Below are positions 7,371 to 14,074 of a stretch of DNA of 17,424 bases, one piece after another. The first letter of the stretch is position 1; every line of letters starts with the position of its first letter. Source of the DNA: JAIPEI01 sp041685835 (GTDB taxonomy: Bacteria > Desulfobacterota > DSM-4660 > Desulfatiglandales > HGW-15); the NCBI GenBank assembly GCA_041685835.1, contig JAWLEX010000067.1:1-17424 (forward strand). Direction: 5' to 3'. Both the position numbers and the translations under genes were made by a program. The notes beneath the pieces were generated by a model. That model was not told the origin of the DNA and ran no database searches. It saw nothing but the letters and a program-made list of their open reading frames with translations.

Positions 7371-8819
7371 GTGGATACGAACCCTGCAATACCGCTTGCC
7401 GGCGGAACCCCTGAAGCGGGCATTGAATCCATACCGGATCACGACACCCCGATCCTGATCGTGGATGACGACACGGGCATTCTGCTCAGCATGCGGGCCA
7501 TACTCCTGAGCGCGGGACTTCCGGAACCCGCCCTCCTGTCGGATGGAACCCGGGTCGAGGAACTCCTTTCAACCCATCCATTTCACCTCGTTCTTCTGGA
7601 CCTGATCCTGCCGGACACAAGTGGAATCGATCTGTTGCGCCGCATGAAACGCAATCATCCGGACGTGGAATGCCTGATCATAACCGCCATGGACGATGCG
7701 CCCACCGCGGTCGAGGCCATGAAGTACGGGGCCTTTGACTACCTCGTCAAGCCGCTGGGGAGGGAGAAGCTGCTGATCGCCGTTAAAAACGCGCTTCAAC
7801 GCTTCGATCTCCTTCACAAGGTGAGCCTCCTGGAGAAAGGGCCCGCTTTTTCAGATCTGGCACATCCCGGGGCGTTCGAAGACATGATTGCCGAAGATCC
7901 GCTCATGGCACGCGTGTTCAAAGAAGCCGAGACGTATGCCGCCAGTGATTACAACCTGGTGCTCACAGGCGAAACCGGGGTGGGCAAGGACATGCTGGCG
8001 CGTATCATCCACCGGCTGAGCCCTAGATCTTCGGGCCCGTTCATGCCCGTCAGCATGGCCGCGCTCAGCCGGAGCCTCTTTGAAAACGACCTATTCGGCC
8101 ACTCGAAGGGTGCTTACACAGGGGCCTTTGCGGACAAGAAGGGGTTCTTCGAAGAGGCCCATGGCGGAACGCTCTTTCTGGATGAAATCACGGAGCTGGA
8201 CCCGGACCTACAGGGCGCCATTCTTCGCGTTATTCAGGAACGCGAGCTTTATCGGCTGGGAAGCACCCGCGCAAAGAAAGTGGATGTACGTATTATCGCC
8301 GCCTCCAACCGGGACCTCCCGGAGGAGGTGCGCCGGAAAAAATTTCGAAGTGACCTTTATTACCGTTTAAATGTCTGCCATATCAACATCCCTCCCCTCA
8401 GAGAGAGAAAACAGGACGTCATCCCCATAAGCCGACACTTCCTCAGGCTGCATGCGGCCATAAACGGCAAGACCATTTGTGACCTGACCCCGGAAGCCAT
8501 GGATCGGCTTCAGTCGCACGACTTCCCAGGAAACGTCCGTGAGCTGGAGAACATGATCGCCTCGGCAGTGGTGAATGAAAACACCGGCTACCTCACGCCG
8601 GAATCCGTCATGCCCCTGCTTCCGGATACGAATCAGGCGCCCCGTGACAAGGGAGCACGACTCCTTTCCCTTTCGGAAGTCGAAAGACACCACATCTGCG
8701 CCGTTCTCGAGGCCATGGGGGGAAATCGCACCCGTGCGGCCGGCATCCTCGGTATAGGCCTGCGCACACTTCAGAGGCGGTTGAGTTCATACCAGATGCA
8801 AGAAAACAGGCCAGGCTGA
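7371..8819 (+). CDS. sigma54-dependent response regulator, NtrC family
   Basis: Partner of the upstream kinase (482 aa, GTG start, AAGGAAGG 11 nt upstream). The receiver domain (about 26-142) has the acidic pair Asp32/Asp33, phosphoacceptor Asp77, Thr105 and Lys127. The AAA+ domain (about 170-400) has Walker A GETGVGKD (200-207), the sigma54-contacting loop GAYTGA (247-252; the common Tyr variant of GAFTGA), Walker B GGTLFLDE (265-272) and the RSDLYYRLNV segment. A Fis-type helix-turn-helix occupies about 440-475 (NRTRAAGILGIGLRTLQRR). It should activate sigma54 promoters when phosphorylated. A sigma54 promoter lies at 9363-9378, and palindromic half-sites begin at the very end of this gene, so a local target is plausible. 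Confidence 0.95.
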   Translation: MDTNPAIPLAGGTPEAGIESIPDHDTPILIVDDDTGILLSMRAILLSAGLPEPALLSDGTRVEELLSTHPFHLVLLDLILPDTSGIDLLRRMKRNHPDVECLIITAMDDAPTAVEAMKYGAFDYLVKPLGREKLLIAVKNALQRFDLLHKVSLLEKGPAFSDLAHPGAFEDMIAEDPLMARVFKEAETYAASDYNLVLTGETGVGKDMLARIIHRLSPRSSGPFMPVSMAALSRSLFENDLFGHSKGAYTGAFADKKGFFEEAHGGTLFLDEITELDPDLQGAILRVIQERELYRLGSTRAKKVDVRIIAASNRDLPEEVRRKKFRSDLYYRLNVCHINIPPLRERKQDVIPISRHFLRLHAAINGKTICDLTPEAMDRLQSHDFPGNVRELENMIASAVVNENTGYLTPESVMPLLPDTNQAPRDKGARLLSLSEVERHHICAVLEAMGGNRTRAAGILGIGLRTLQRRLSSYQMQENRPG

Positions 8820-8842
8820 CGCATGGTGCGTCAAATTGACGC
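8817..8842. promoter_or_regulatory. clustered TGACGC/GCGTCA half-sites (candidate activator sites)
   Basis: GCGTCAA-A-TTGACGC (8828-8842) is a perfect 15-bp palindrome. TGACGC at 8817-8822 forms a second inverted pair with GCGTCA at 8828-8833 around ATGGT. The first half-site begins at the regulator's stop codon. A further half-site, TGCGTCA followed by TTTTGGCA, lies at 8936-8950. The repeated half-site suggests binding of a dimer, possibly the adjacent NtrC-type regulator. This is inference, and a transcript-end hairpin is an alternative. Confidence 0.5.
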
Positions 8843-9078
8843 CAAATCGGCCCTGTAGGGAGCAAATCCGATCAGCAGGTTATTGGCGGCTCTCCCAAGA
8901 CGGACGCCATGCACCACCCCTCCTGGCGTAACTTAGTGCGTCATTTTGGCATAATCGTCTGTATTCAACCGGCATAGAATTTCTCTTCATGGCCCTGCCA
9001 ATGGCCCATCATCCTTTGAAGATTCATCATTCATACGCTTGAGCCCCTCTTTAAACGTCCTCTTGGAACTATCCTTGT

Positions 9079-9252
9079 GCCCATCCAGAAACGCTTTTCG
9101 GGCACTGGCAAGTTTCCAATTCAGAAATGAGGATTTTTTGTCAAGATCAAGGAAATCAAGAGGTTGCGCGGAGGCGTACCGAAGTACGCCGCACAAGCAA
9201 CCTCGCAGATTGACGCCGAGATTGGCAAAAAAGACCATTTCTGGATGGAAAC
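9079..9252 (+). mobile_element. MITE-like palindromic repeat, copy B (full, with target duplication)
   Basis: Ends are GCCCATCCAGAAACG on the left and CCATTTCTGGATGGAAAC on the right, sharing an 11-bp perfect inverted repeat (CCATCCAGAAA / TTTCTGGATGG). TATCCTTG occurs at 9070-9077 and again at 9253-9260, an 8-bp direct repeat flanking the element with one extra T on the left. The core palindrome, about 141 bp from 9112 to 9252, centres on GGCGTAC-cgaa-GTACGCC (9173-9190). No transposase is encoded, so movement would need one in trans. It sits between the half-sites at 8817-8950 and the sigma54 promoter at 9363. Apart from these, 8820-9423 holds no gene. Confidence 0.9.
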
Positions 9253-9362
9253 TATCCTTGCTGTACGAAACGCACCTGCGGGGGCCTGAAAAACACTAGT
9301 CCTCGATTGACCGGGCGTGCCATGCATGTTTTAGGGAGAGAAATGGAGACACATGGTCTTAT

Positions 9363-9378
9363 TGGCATTTAATTTGCT
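9363..9378 (+). promoter_or_regulatory. sigma54 (-24/-12) promoter
   Basis: TGGCAT-N5-TTGCT with exactly 10 nt between GG (9364-9365) and GC (9376-9377), matching the -24/-12 consensus. Transcription would start near 9389, giving a leader of about 35 nt to the small HTH gene at 9424. The regulator encoded just upstream is a sigma54 activator. Confidence 0.75.
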
Positions 9379-9423
9379 TGCATTTAACACTAAAACCAAT
9401 AAATGATACAAAGGAGAAACAAA

Positions 9424-9597
9424 ATGGAAAAAGACATTCTGACGATTGAAGAAGCTGCGGATTTTCTCAGGCTGGGAAAGCGTTCTGTATACAAACTGGC
9501 CAAAGCAGGGAAAATACCTGCGAAAATGGTCCTTAATAAATGGCGTTTCGAGCGGGAAGCCCTGAGGGAATGGGTACGTCAGGGACAGAAGAAGTAA
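9424..9597 (+). CDS. small excisionase/MerR-like HTH DNA-binding protein
   Basis: 57 aa with the HTH_17/excisionase pattern: LTIEEAADFLRLGKRSVYKLAKAG forms the helix-turn-helix, then a wing (IPAKMVLNKWRF) and a terminal helix (EREALREWVRQGQ). Proteins of this type bend or bind DNA as recombination directionality factors or as small regulators. No integrase or attachment site is visible, so a regulator role is as likely. The start at 9424 is set by a strong AAGGAG (9410-9415) 8 nt upstream; an in-frame ATG at 9403 lies before that site. The gene and its leader are clearly more AT-rich than neighbouring genes, suggesting transfer. A sigma54 promoter precedes it. Confidence 0.82.
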   Translation: MEKDILTIEEAADFLRLGKRSVYKLAKAGKIPAKMVLNKWRFEREALREWVRQGQKK

Positions 9598-9621
9598 CTT
9601 AAACCCTTTTCTTTGTGCTGC

Positions 9622-9661
9622 TTCCACCCGGAAAAGGGAAAAAGACCGTTTCCGGGTGGAA
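9622..9661. repeat. mini-hairpin related to the MITE right end
   Basis: TTCCACCCGGAAA and TTTCCGGGTGGAA form a perfect 13-bp stem with a 14-nt loop. The segment GGGAAAAAGACCGTTTCC then GGGTGGAAAAC aligns with the right end of the mobile repeat (GGCAAAAAAGACCATTTC then TGGATGGAAAC), with mostly transition differences. It could be a minimal, ends-only derivative or a relative of that family. It also sits just after the HTH gene, but no T-run follows to make a terminator. Confidence 0.6.
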
Positions 9662-9740
9662 AACGGATCATGACTCAGTTCCAGGGGAACCCGGGCGAGA
9701 TCGGTTGAGCATGGTGAACTCAAGGAACCAGTTCGCTAGT

Positions 9741-9812
9741 GCCCATCCAGAAACGCTTTTCGGGCACTGGCAAGTTTCCAATTCAGAAATGAGGATTTTT
9801 TGTCAAGATCAA
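9741..9812 (+). repeat. MITE-like repeat, 3'-truncated copy D
   Basis: Matches copy B almost exactly from GCCCATCCAGAAACG through TTTTTTGTCAAGATCAA, then diverges abruptly at 9813, before the palindrome centre. AGTGCCC...GGGCACT (7-bp arms) is intact. It ends 24 bp before the stop of tsaC on the opposite strand. Confidence 0.85.
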
Positions 9813-9835
9813 CGTAACACCGTTTACCGCTTGAA

Positions 9836-10477
9836 TCAATTTGCAAGACAGCTCTTTAGTGAATCACGGTCCACCTGACCATGCCGCAGTATGCGCGGTG
9901 GATCCACGGTCACGTCCAGGACCGTGGAACCCGGCCCCCCGGCGGTTCTTCCCCCGTCCAGGACGAGGTCCAGGTGTGGACCGAGAGACCGCACCGCCTC
10001 CTCCGCAGTACATGCCGGGGGAACCCCGGAGGGGTTGGCACTGGTACCGGTAATGGCGGTGCCGAGGGTGAGGGCAAGGCCGGTGGCCAGGGAGTGGCTC
10101 GAGAGCCTGAGCCCTATTGTCCCTGTCCCGGCGGTAAGAAGGGGGCTCACGGTCCGGGCGGCCTTGAAGACCAGGGTGAGCCCTCCGGGCCAGAACCGGC
10201 CCATCAACCGGCGCGCGGCCGGAGTTGTGGCGGCTGCGTGGTCTTTCACGCTCTCCAGGGAAGGCAGAAGCAGCAGAACGGGCTGATCCGGACTGCGGCC
10301 CTTTGCTTTGAACAGCCTGCAAACGGCGTCTTCCCTGCGGATGTCTACTGCCAGGCCGTAAAAGGACTCCGTGGGGAAGGCGACAAGGCCGCCGGCCCGG
10401 AGGATCATGCAGGCTCGTTCCAGTCCCGCCGTTCTCTCCTCCGGGGTCTTTGCATACACGATCTTTTCCGGCGTCAT
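9836..10477 (-). CDS. tsaC: L-threonylcarbamoyladenylate synthase (TsaC/YrdC family)
   Basis: Makes threonylcarbamoyl-AMP from threonine, bicarbonate and ATP for the universal t6A37 tRNA modification. At 213 aa it is the YrdC domain alone, without the C-terminal Sua5 domain. Visible motifs are FPTESFYGLAVD (34-45), the KAKGRS segment (58-62, Lys58 and Arg61), FWPGGLTLVF (95-104), GTSANPSG (144-151) and GSTVLDVT (183-190). The AGGGGT box upstream of the ATG supports the start. It is the last gene of a minus-strand run with purE and the DUF3786 gene, 65 bp after purE. The partner genes tsaB, tsaD and tsaE are not here. Confidence 0.93.
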   Translation of the reverse strand: MTPEKIVYAKTPEERTAGLERACMILRAGGLVAFPTESFYGLAVDIRREDAVCRLFKAKGRSPDQPVLLLLPSLESVKDHAAATTPAARRLMGRFWPGGLTLVFKAARTVSPLLTAGTGTIGLRLSSHSLATGLALTLGTAITGTSANPSGVPPACTAEEAVRSLGPHLDLVLDGGRTAGGPGSTVLDVTVDPPRILRHGQVDRDSLKSCLAN

Positions 10478-10542
10478 GATATACCCCTGATCGAAATCCA
10501 GGGATCCCGAAGGCGGGGACCTTTTCCGGATCGGCCGCCTCT

Positions 10543-11043
10543 TCAGGTCTCTATATCCGCGGCCGCTTCCATGACACTGCGGGTCATCTCTTCGTGGTAA
10601 GCCGCCAGTCGATCCCGGACGTGGGTGTACTTCAGGGCCAAAATTCGGGCCGCCATGACCGCCGCGTTTTTGGCCCCGCCCTTTCCAAGGGCCATGGTGG
10701 CCACCGGGATGCCCGGGGGCATCTGCACGGTTGAAAGAAGCGCGTCAAGGCCCTTTAAGGGCGATGAGTCAATGGGCACCCCGATTACCGGCAACCGCGT
10801 GTGCGCGGCTATCACCCCGGCCAGATGAGCGGCCCAGCCCGCCCCGGCCACTATGACTTCAATGCCCCGCTCCGATGCCCCCTCGGCCGCCTCCCTTGTC
10901 CGCTCGGGGGTCCGGTGGGCACTGATCACACGCACTTCGTATGGGATTCCCAACTGCTTCAGCGTGTCTGTGCAGCCTTTCATTACATCTGCATCGGATG
11001 CGGATCCCATGGCCACACAAACCAGCGGTCTTTCTTCGCTCAT
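10543..11043 (-). CDS. purE: N5-carboxyaminoimidazole ribonucleotide mutase
   Basis: Class I PurE (166 aa), converting N5-CAIR to CAIR in purine synthesis. Motifs: GSASDADVM (13-21), VISAHRTPERT (39-49), VIAGAGWAAHLAGVIA (about 64-80), LPVIGVPIDSS, and LDALLSTVQMPPGIPVAT. The usual AHLPG reads AHLAG here, and a Trp precedes AAHL, a mild departure from the consensus. purK is not adjacent. The start is well supported by GAGGTGA about 5 nt upstream. It is 64 bp downstream of the DUF3786 gene and 65 bp upstream of tsaC, probably in one transcript. Confidence 0.95.
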   Translation of the reverse strand: MSEERPLVCVAMGSASDADVMKGCTDTLKQLGIPYEVRVISAHRTPERTREAAEGASERGIEVIVAGAGWAAHLAGVIAAHTRLPVIGVPIDSSPLKGLDALLSTVQMPPGIPVATMALGKGGAKNAAVMAARILALKYTHVRDRLAAYHEEMTRSVMEAAADIET

Positions 11044-11107
11044 ACAGTCACCTCGCCTTTCTTCTTCACACGGGCCTTCACCCGGCTGCCTGTCCTTGTT
11101 CCTGACC

Positions 11108-11758
11108 TCAACCCTTGTCCGAGTCGGCCGCCGCCATACCGACTAGAGGATACACGATCATCCCTGACAGCCAGGCAATGTCCTCAGCGGATAAGTAGGA
11201 AGCCGTGTTCCGGTCGAACAGGATATTTCCCTCAGGCGGAAACTCCTCGTCGCCGGCCCAAAGGACAAGGGCAGCGCGTATCATGGGCAGGGCGGAAACG
11301 GCCATGGAGACGTCGCCCAGATCGATCCGTTCGGCGGCGTAAGCGGTTCGGGCCAGTTCCTCGAGTCGTTCCGGCTCCCGCCCGAACCCCTGAAGAAACG
11401 GAAGCTTGGCCCTGCGCTGAAAGGCATCCTGGTAGAACCTGCCGTCCGGCACGTCTTGAAAGGCCATCCACTCTCCGGTGAGAGATGGCCCTTTCGACTG
11501 CCAGGCCCCCTCCAGGTAATGGAGGATCAGCACCTGCTGCTGGATAGGGACCTCCTCACCGGAATCCGCCCGGCACACCTCCAGGTCCGGCCATGCCACC
11601 TGAACGGATCGCCCCAGGAAATGGAAGTCCAGTAGAGCCTTGTCTTGGTCCTTTGAGAGGCCGGCCCCGGAAAATCCGGCCAAAAGGCCGGGGTCCCGCT
11701 TGCCGAGTTCCCGTTTAGAGAGTTCGGCCGCATTCTTGTAGTCATCCACTCTCGCCAT
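11108..11758 (-). CDS. DUF3786 domain protein
   Basis: 216-aa soluble protein matching the DUF3786 pattern that I recall from anaerobic bacteria and archaea: an N-terminal YKNAAELSKREL helix, a short beta region (FHFLGRSVQVAWPD), QQQVLILHYLEGA, GEWMAFQDVPDGRFYQDAFQ, FLQGFG, DVSMAVSALPMIRAALVLWAGDEEFPPEG, then ILFDRNTASYLSAEDIAWL. The biochemical role is unknown. There is no signal peptide, membrane helix or Cys cluster. AGGGGA lies 8 nt before the ATG. It is the first gene of the minus-strand run with purE and tsaC. The 200-bp gap before it is shared with the divergent Smr gene. Confidence 0.85.
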   Translation of the reverse strand: MARVDDYKNAAELSKRELGKRDPGLLAGFSGAGLSKDQDKALLDFHFLGRSVQVAWPDLEVCRADSGEEVPIQQQVLILHYLEGAWQSKGPSLTGEWMAFQDVPDGRFYQDAFQRRAKLPFLQGFGREPERLEELARTAYAAERIDLGDVSMAVSALPMIRAALVLWAGDEEFPPEGNILFDRNTASYLSAEDIAWLSGMIVYPLVGMAAADSDKG

Positions 11759-11876
11759 TGTTCAGTCCCCTTGAAAAAATCAACCTTGCGGCCGACCGCC
11801 GAAAACCCTCAAAACTGCGCAACAAAGGGCTTATAGCGGCATAGCCGTAACAAATAACGGAAAAACCAAATCTTTA

Positions 11877-11945
11877 TCTCTCGCCAAGACGCCAATAAAG
11901 CCTTAGAAATATATTTTCTTTGCGATCTTTGCAACTTTGCGAGAA
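11877..11945. repeat. CTCGCAAAGACGC-type repeats in both orientations
   Basis: CTCTCGCCAAGACGCC at 11878-11893 faces TTTGCGATCTTTGCAACTTTGCGAGAAA at 11920-11946, the reverse complement of the same motif. The pair forms a degenerate inverted arrangement between the divergent DUF3786 and Smr genes. It belongs to the family at 3749-3843. Confidence 0.55.
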
Positions 11946-11963
11946 ATTAGAGTTGGGAGTTGT

Positions 11964-11969
11964 TATAAT
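11964..11969 (+). promoter_or_regulatory. consensus -10 box before the Smr gene
   Basis: TATAAT at 11964-11969 is a perfect sigma70 -10 hexamer. No good -35 was found at 16-18 bp. A start of transcription near 11976 would leave only 10 nt before the ATG at 11986 but 49 nt before the ATG at 12025, which favours the latter. Confidence 0.5.
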
Positions 11970-12024
11970 CTGAGTTTGAGATGGAATGCAAGACCTGTCA
12001 CCTTTTCAACCGGGATCTTTCGGC

Positions 12025-12702
12025 ATGAAGAAGACCAAAAAGAAGGCCCTGTTCAATCCCGCACTGAAGGACCTGAAACTCCGGGTCGAACCGCGGCCCG
12101 GGGCTTCTCCTGAAGACGTGGTGCATTCAGGTCCTTCCGAATACCAAGCCGGCTCCCTGTCTGAAGACTCGCGGGTATTCATCGAGGCCATGGCCGGGGT
12201 CGAGCCCCTTCCCCGCCGCGGCAATAAGGCCTGCCGGGCGGAACCGGCATCTCCAAGGCCGGCTCACCCGCCCCCTGACGAAGAGCGTGCCGCCATGGAA
12301 CATCTGAGGGGGCTGGTGAGAGGTTCCGTGGAAATGGACATCAGCCTGACGGATGAGTACATGGAAGGCGCGGTCAAGGGCGTGGGGTGGAAGACTATGA
12401 GGCGTCTTAAACGCGGGCGGTTTCCGGTCCAGGACCACATGGACCTTCACGGTCTCACGCGCAGAGAGGCCCAAGACCGGGTGCGCGAGTTCCTTATTGA
12501 GAGCCATAAAACGGGGTTGAGGTGTGTGCTCATCGTACACGGTAGGGGCCTGAACTCCCCTTCCAGCTTTCCGGTGCTCAAGGAACAGCTTCCGGCCTGG
12601 TTCAACCGTGGGCCCGTGCGCAAGATCGTACTCGCATTTGCCACGGCCAGGCCTTATGACGGGGGGGCCGGTGCCGTCTACGTCCTCCTACGGCGCCGGT
12701 AA
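12025..12702 (+). CDS. Smr domain protein
   Basis: 225 aa from ATG 12025. Residues 1-135 are basic then low-complexity and Pro-rich, with no recognised domain. Residues 138-225 form an Smr (MutS2 C-terminal-like) domain, with MDLHGLTRREAQ (139-150), LIVHGRGLNS (169-178) and the C-terminal GGAGAVYVLLRR. Stand-alone Smr proteins of this sort act as nucleases or RNA-binding factors, some at stalled ribosomes; the specific role is unknown. An in-frame ATG at 11986 would add 13 residues but lies too close to the -10 box. The gene is monocistronic and converges on the lipoprotein gene ending at 12847. Confidence 0.9.
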   Translation: MKKTKKKALFNPALKDLKLRVEPRPGASPEDVVHSGPSEYQAGSLSEDSRVFIEAMAGVEPLPRRGNKACRAEPASPRPAHPPPDEERAAMEHLRGLVRGSVEMDISLTDEYMEGAVKGVGWKTMRRLKRGRFPVQDHMDLHGLTRREAQDRVREFLIESHKTGLRCVLIVHGRGLNSPSSFPVLKEQLPAWFNRGPVRKIVLAFATARPYDGGAGAVYVLLRRR

Positions 12703-12775
12703 GAGACTCTCACACTCCGGTAAAAAGCCCGTTTTTGAGCAGGGCGCGCGGAGATCGCCGAAATTGCTTTACTAC

Positions 12776-12806
12776 GCGCTATCACCGCCTCCAAGCGGGA
12801 TAGCGC
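12776..12806. other. strong hairpin between convergent genes
   Basis: GCGCTATC-A-CCGC, loop CTCCAA, GCGG-GATAGCGC: a perfect 12-bp stem with one bulged A. It lies between the stops of the Smr gene (12702) and the TPR/LysM gene (12847), and its right arm runs into repeat copy C at 12805. No T-run follows on either strand, so it may stabilise 3' ends more than terminate. Confidence 0.55.
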
Positions 12807-12863
12807 CCATCCAGAAACGCTTTTTGGGCACCGGCAAGTTTCCAATTCAGAAATGAGGTTTTT
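12805..12863 (+). repeat. MITE-like repeat, truncated copy C
   Basis: Left end GCCCATCCAGAAACG through TTTCCAATTCAGAAATGAGG and the first Ts, then it runs directly into the 3' end of the lipoprotein gene. The TCA at 12847-12849 inside the repeat is that gene's stop codon on the minus strand. Confidence 0.85.
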
Positions 12864-14067
12864 GCTCCCGGCCTCTTTTCAAGTCCTCGAGCCTGACCAG
12901 GATCCTTTGCGCCTTTTCGATAAGAGAATCCACCCTCTTGTAATCCGGGTCCACGTTCCGCACCCTCTCCCATTCCCCAATGGCCTCATGCAGCTTCTCC
13001 TGGTTGTAATACTGCATACCCTTTCGGTAATGCGCCTCCAGGTAGAGTTCTTCACTCTTTAGAATATACCGGTTGCACTTACCGCAATCTTCCCGAATTC
13101 GAAGCAAGTCCAGGAAAGCGTCACGCGCAGCCAAATACTCTTTCCGCTCCAGGAGGTTCTCTGCAAGCTGAAACCGCGCCTTGTACGCGTATTCCAGGGC
13201 CACGTCATCGTCCGGCTTTACCTTGAGCGCCAGATCGAACGCCTCGATCGCCTGGCGGTATTTCTTCTCATTGAACAGGATAATCCCGTTCGATATATAT
13301 CCCTCTATACCATCTTCTTCTTCGAGCCCACGGGCCGCCTCCTCAGATGTAATATCTTCCGTTCCGTAATATGCCGCTTCAAAGGCCCCCCACTCCCATA
13401 ACCCGAACCGAGAAGCCTCTCCCTCATCAGTCCTGAACTCCACATCACCCGTGTTAAACGGGAGTCCTTCAATCTCCGGAATGCTGATCACCTGGCCCGC
13501 CATGATGAACGTGGCATCCCCGAGGCTGTTGTATTTGGCGATCATCGGGAATTTCCCGAAATCCTCGTAATATCGAAAGGCCAGGCCGGACAGGGTCTCG
13601 CCCGGGGCTATCGCGTGAAGTACATATCGCGTGCTCGGCACCCTTTTCCTGGATACCAGCATTTCCACGGTCTTGTGGTGGTCCGGCCGGAGCCTGAGGC
13701 CCCTCAGAAATTCCCGGCGCGCCTTTTCGTACCTGCCTTGCTCATGAAACTCGAGACCGGACAGAAAGTGTTCATCCGCCTTGTCATTCAAGGCCGTTTC
13801 CAGTAACCGGGCACGCTCGAGGGCCTCTTCATTCTCCGGGTCAACGCTCAGGGCTATGCGATACTCCCGCAGGGCCCTGACCGGATCTTTCCGGACTTCC
13901 AGGTCCGCGCCCCTGGCAACGAATCGGGCGGCGATCCCGGAAGGATTCGGTAACGTAGTCACGGACTGTTCATACCCGGCACTTTTCCCGTCCGCAGTTA
14001 TGCATCCCGCCCCTGTCACCGACAGGAGCATGATCAAGACCGCTGGAAGGCGACTATTCCATCTCAT
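12847..14067 (-). CDS. TPR and LysM domain lipoprotein
   Basis: 406 aa from ATG 14067, which has AGGTG 5 nt upstream; an in-frame ATG at 14097 would overlap the preceding gene. A hydrophobic leader (RLPAVLIMLLSVTGAGC) ends in a somewhat weak lipobox with Cys22. Degenerate TPR-like helices occupy about 45-132. A LysM domain is at 147-198 (YVLHAIAPGETLSGLAFRYY, then IMAGQVISIPEI). Further TPRs are at 257-290 (ILFNEKKYRQAIEAFDLALK) and 345-378 (AHYRKGMQYYNQEKLHEAIGEW). A peptidoglycan-binding, protein-scaffolding periplasmic role is inferred. It follows the deacetylase by 7 bp. The last residues (about KPHF) and the stop are encoded by repeat copy C, so the original C-terminus may have been replaced. 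Confidence 0.87.
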   Translation of the reverse strand: MRWNSRLPAVLIMLLSVTGAGCITADGKSAGYEQSVTTLPNPSGIAARFVARGADLEVRKDPVRALREYRIALSVDPENEEALERARLLETALNDKADEHFLSGLEFHEQGRYEKARREFLRGLRLRPDHHKTVEMLVSRKRVPSTRYVLHAIAPGETLSGLAFRYYEDFGKFPMIAKYNSLGDATFIMAGQVISIPEIEGLPFNTGDVEFRTDEGEASRFGLWEWGAFEAAYYGTEDITSEEAARGLEEEDGIEGYISNGIILFNEKKYRQAIEAFDLALKVKPDDDVALEYAYKARFQLAENLLERKEYLAARDAFLDLLRIREDCGKCNRYILKSEELYLEAHYRKGMQYYNQEKLHEAIGEWERVRNVDPDYKRVDSLIEKAQRILVRLEDLKRGREQKPHF

Positions 14068-14074
14068 GCCACAC

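Noticed and set aside
9079..9252. Mobile repeat as a riboswitch or structured ncRNA.
   Set aside because: Target duplications and both insertion orientations fit a transposed element better; no consistent position relative to genes.
9387..9399. ACACTAAAACCAA shared with 17133-17145.
   Set aside because: A 13-base match between two positions is expected by chance about once or twice in a window of this size, and flanks do not match.
9622..9661. Intrinsic terminator of the HTH gene.
   Set aside because: The stem is strong, but AAAACGG follows instead of a T-run, and its sequence matches the mobile repeat end.
9881..10600. A 239-codon plus-strand frame.
   Set aside because: Antisense to tsaC and the end of purE; its product is a low-complexity Gly/Pro/Arg sequence without domains.
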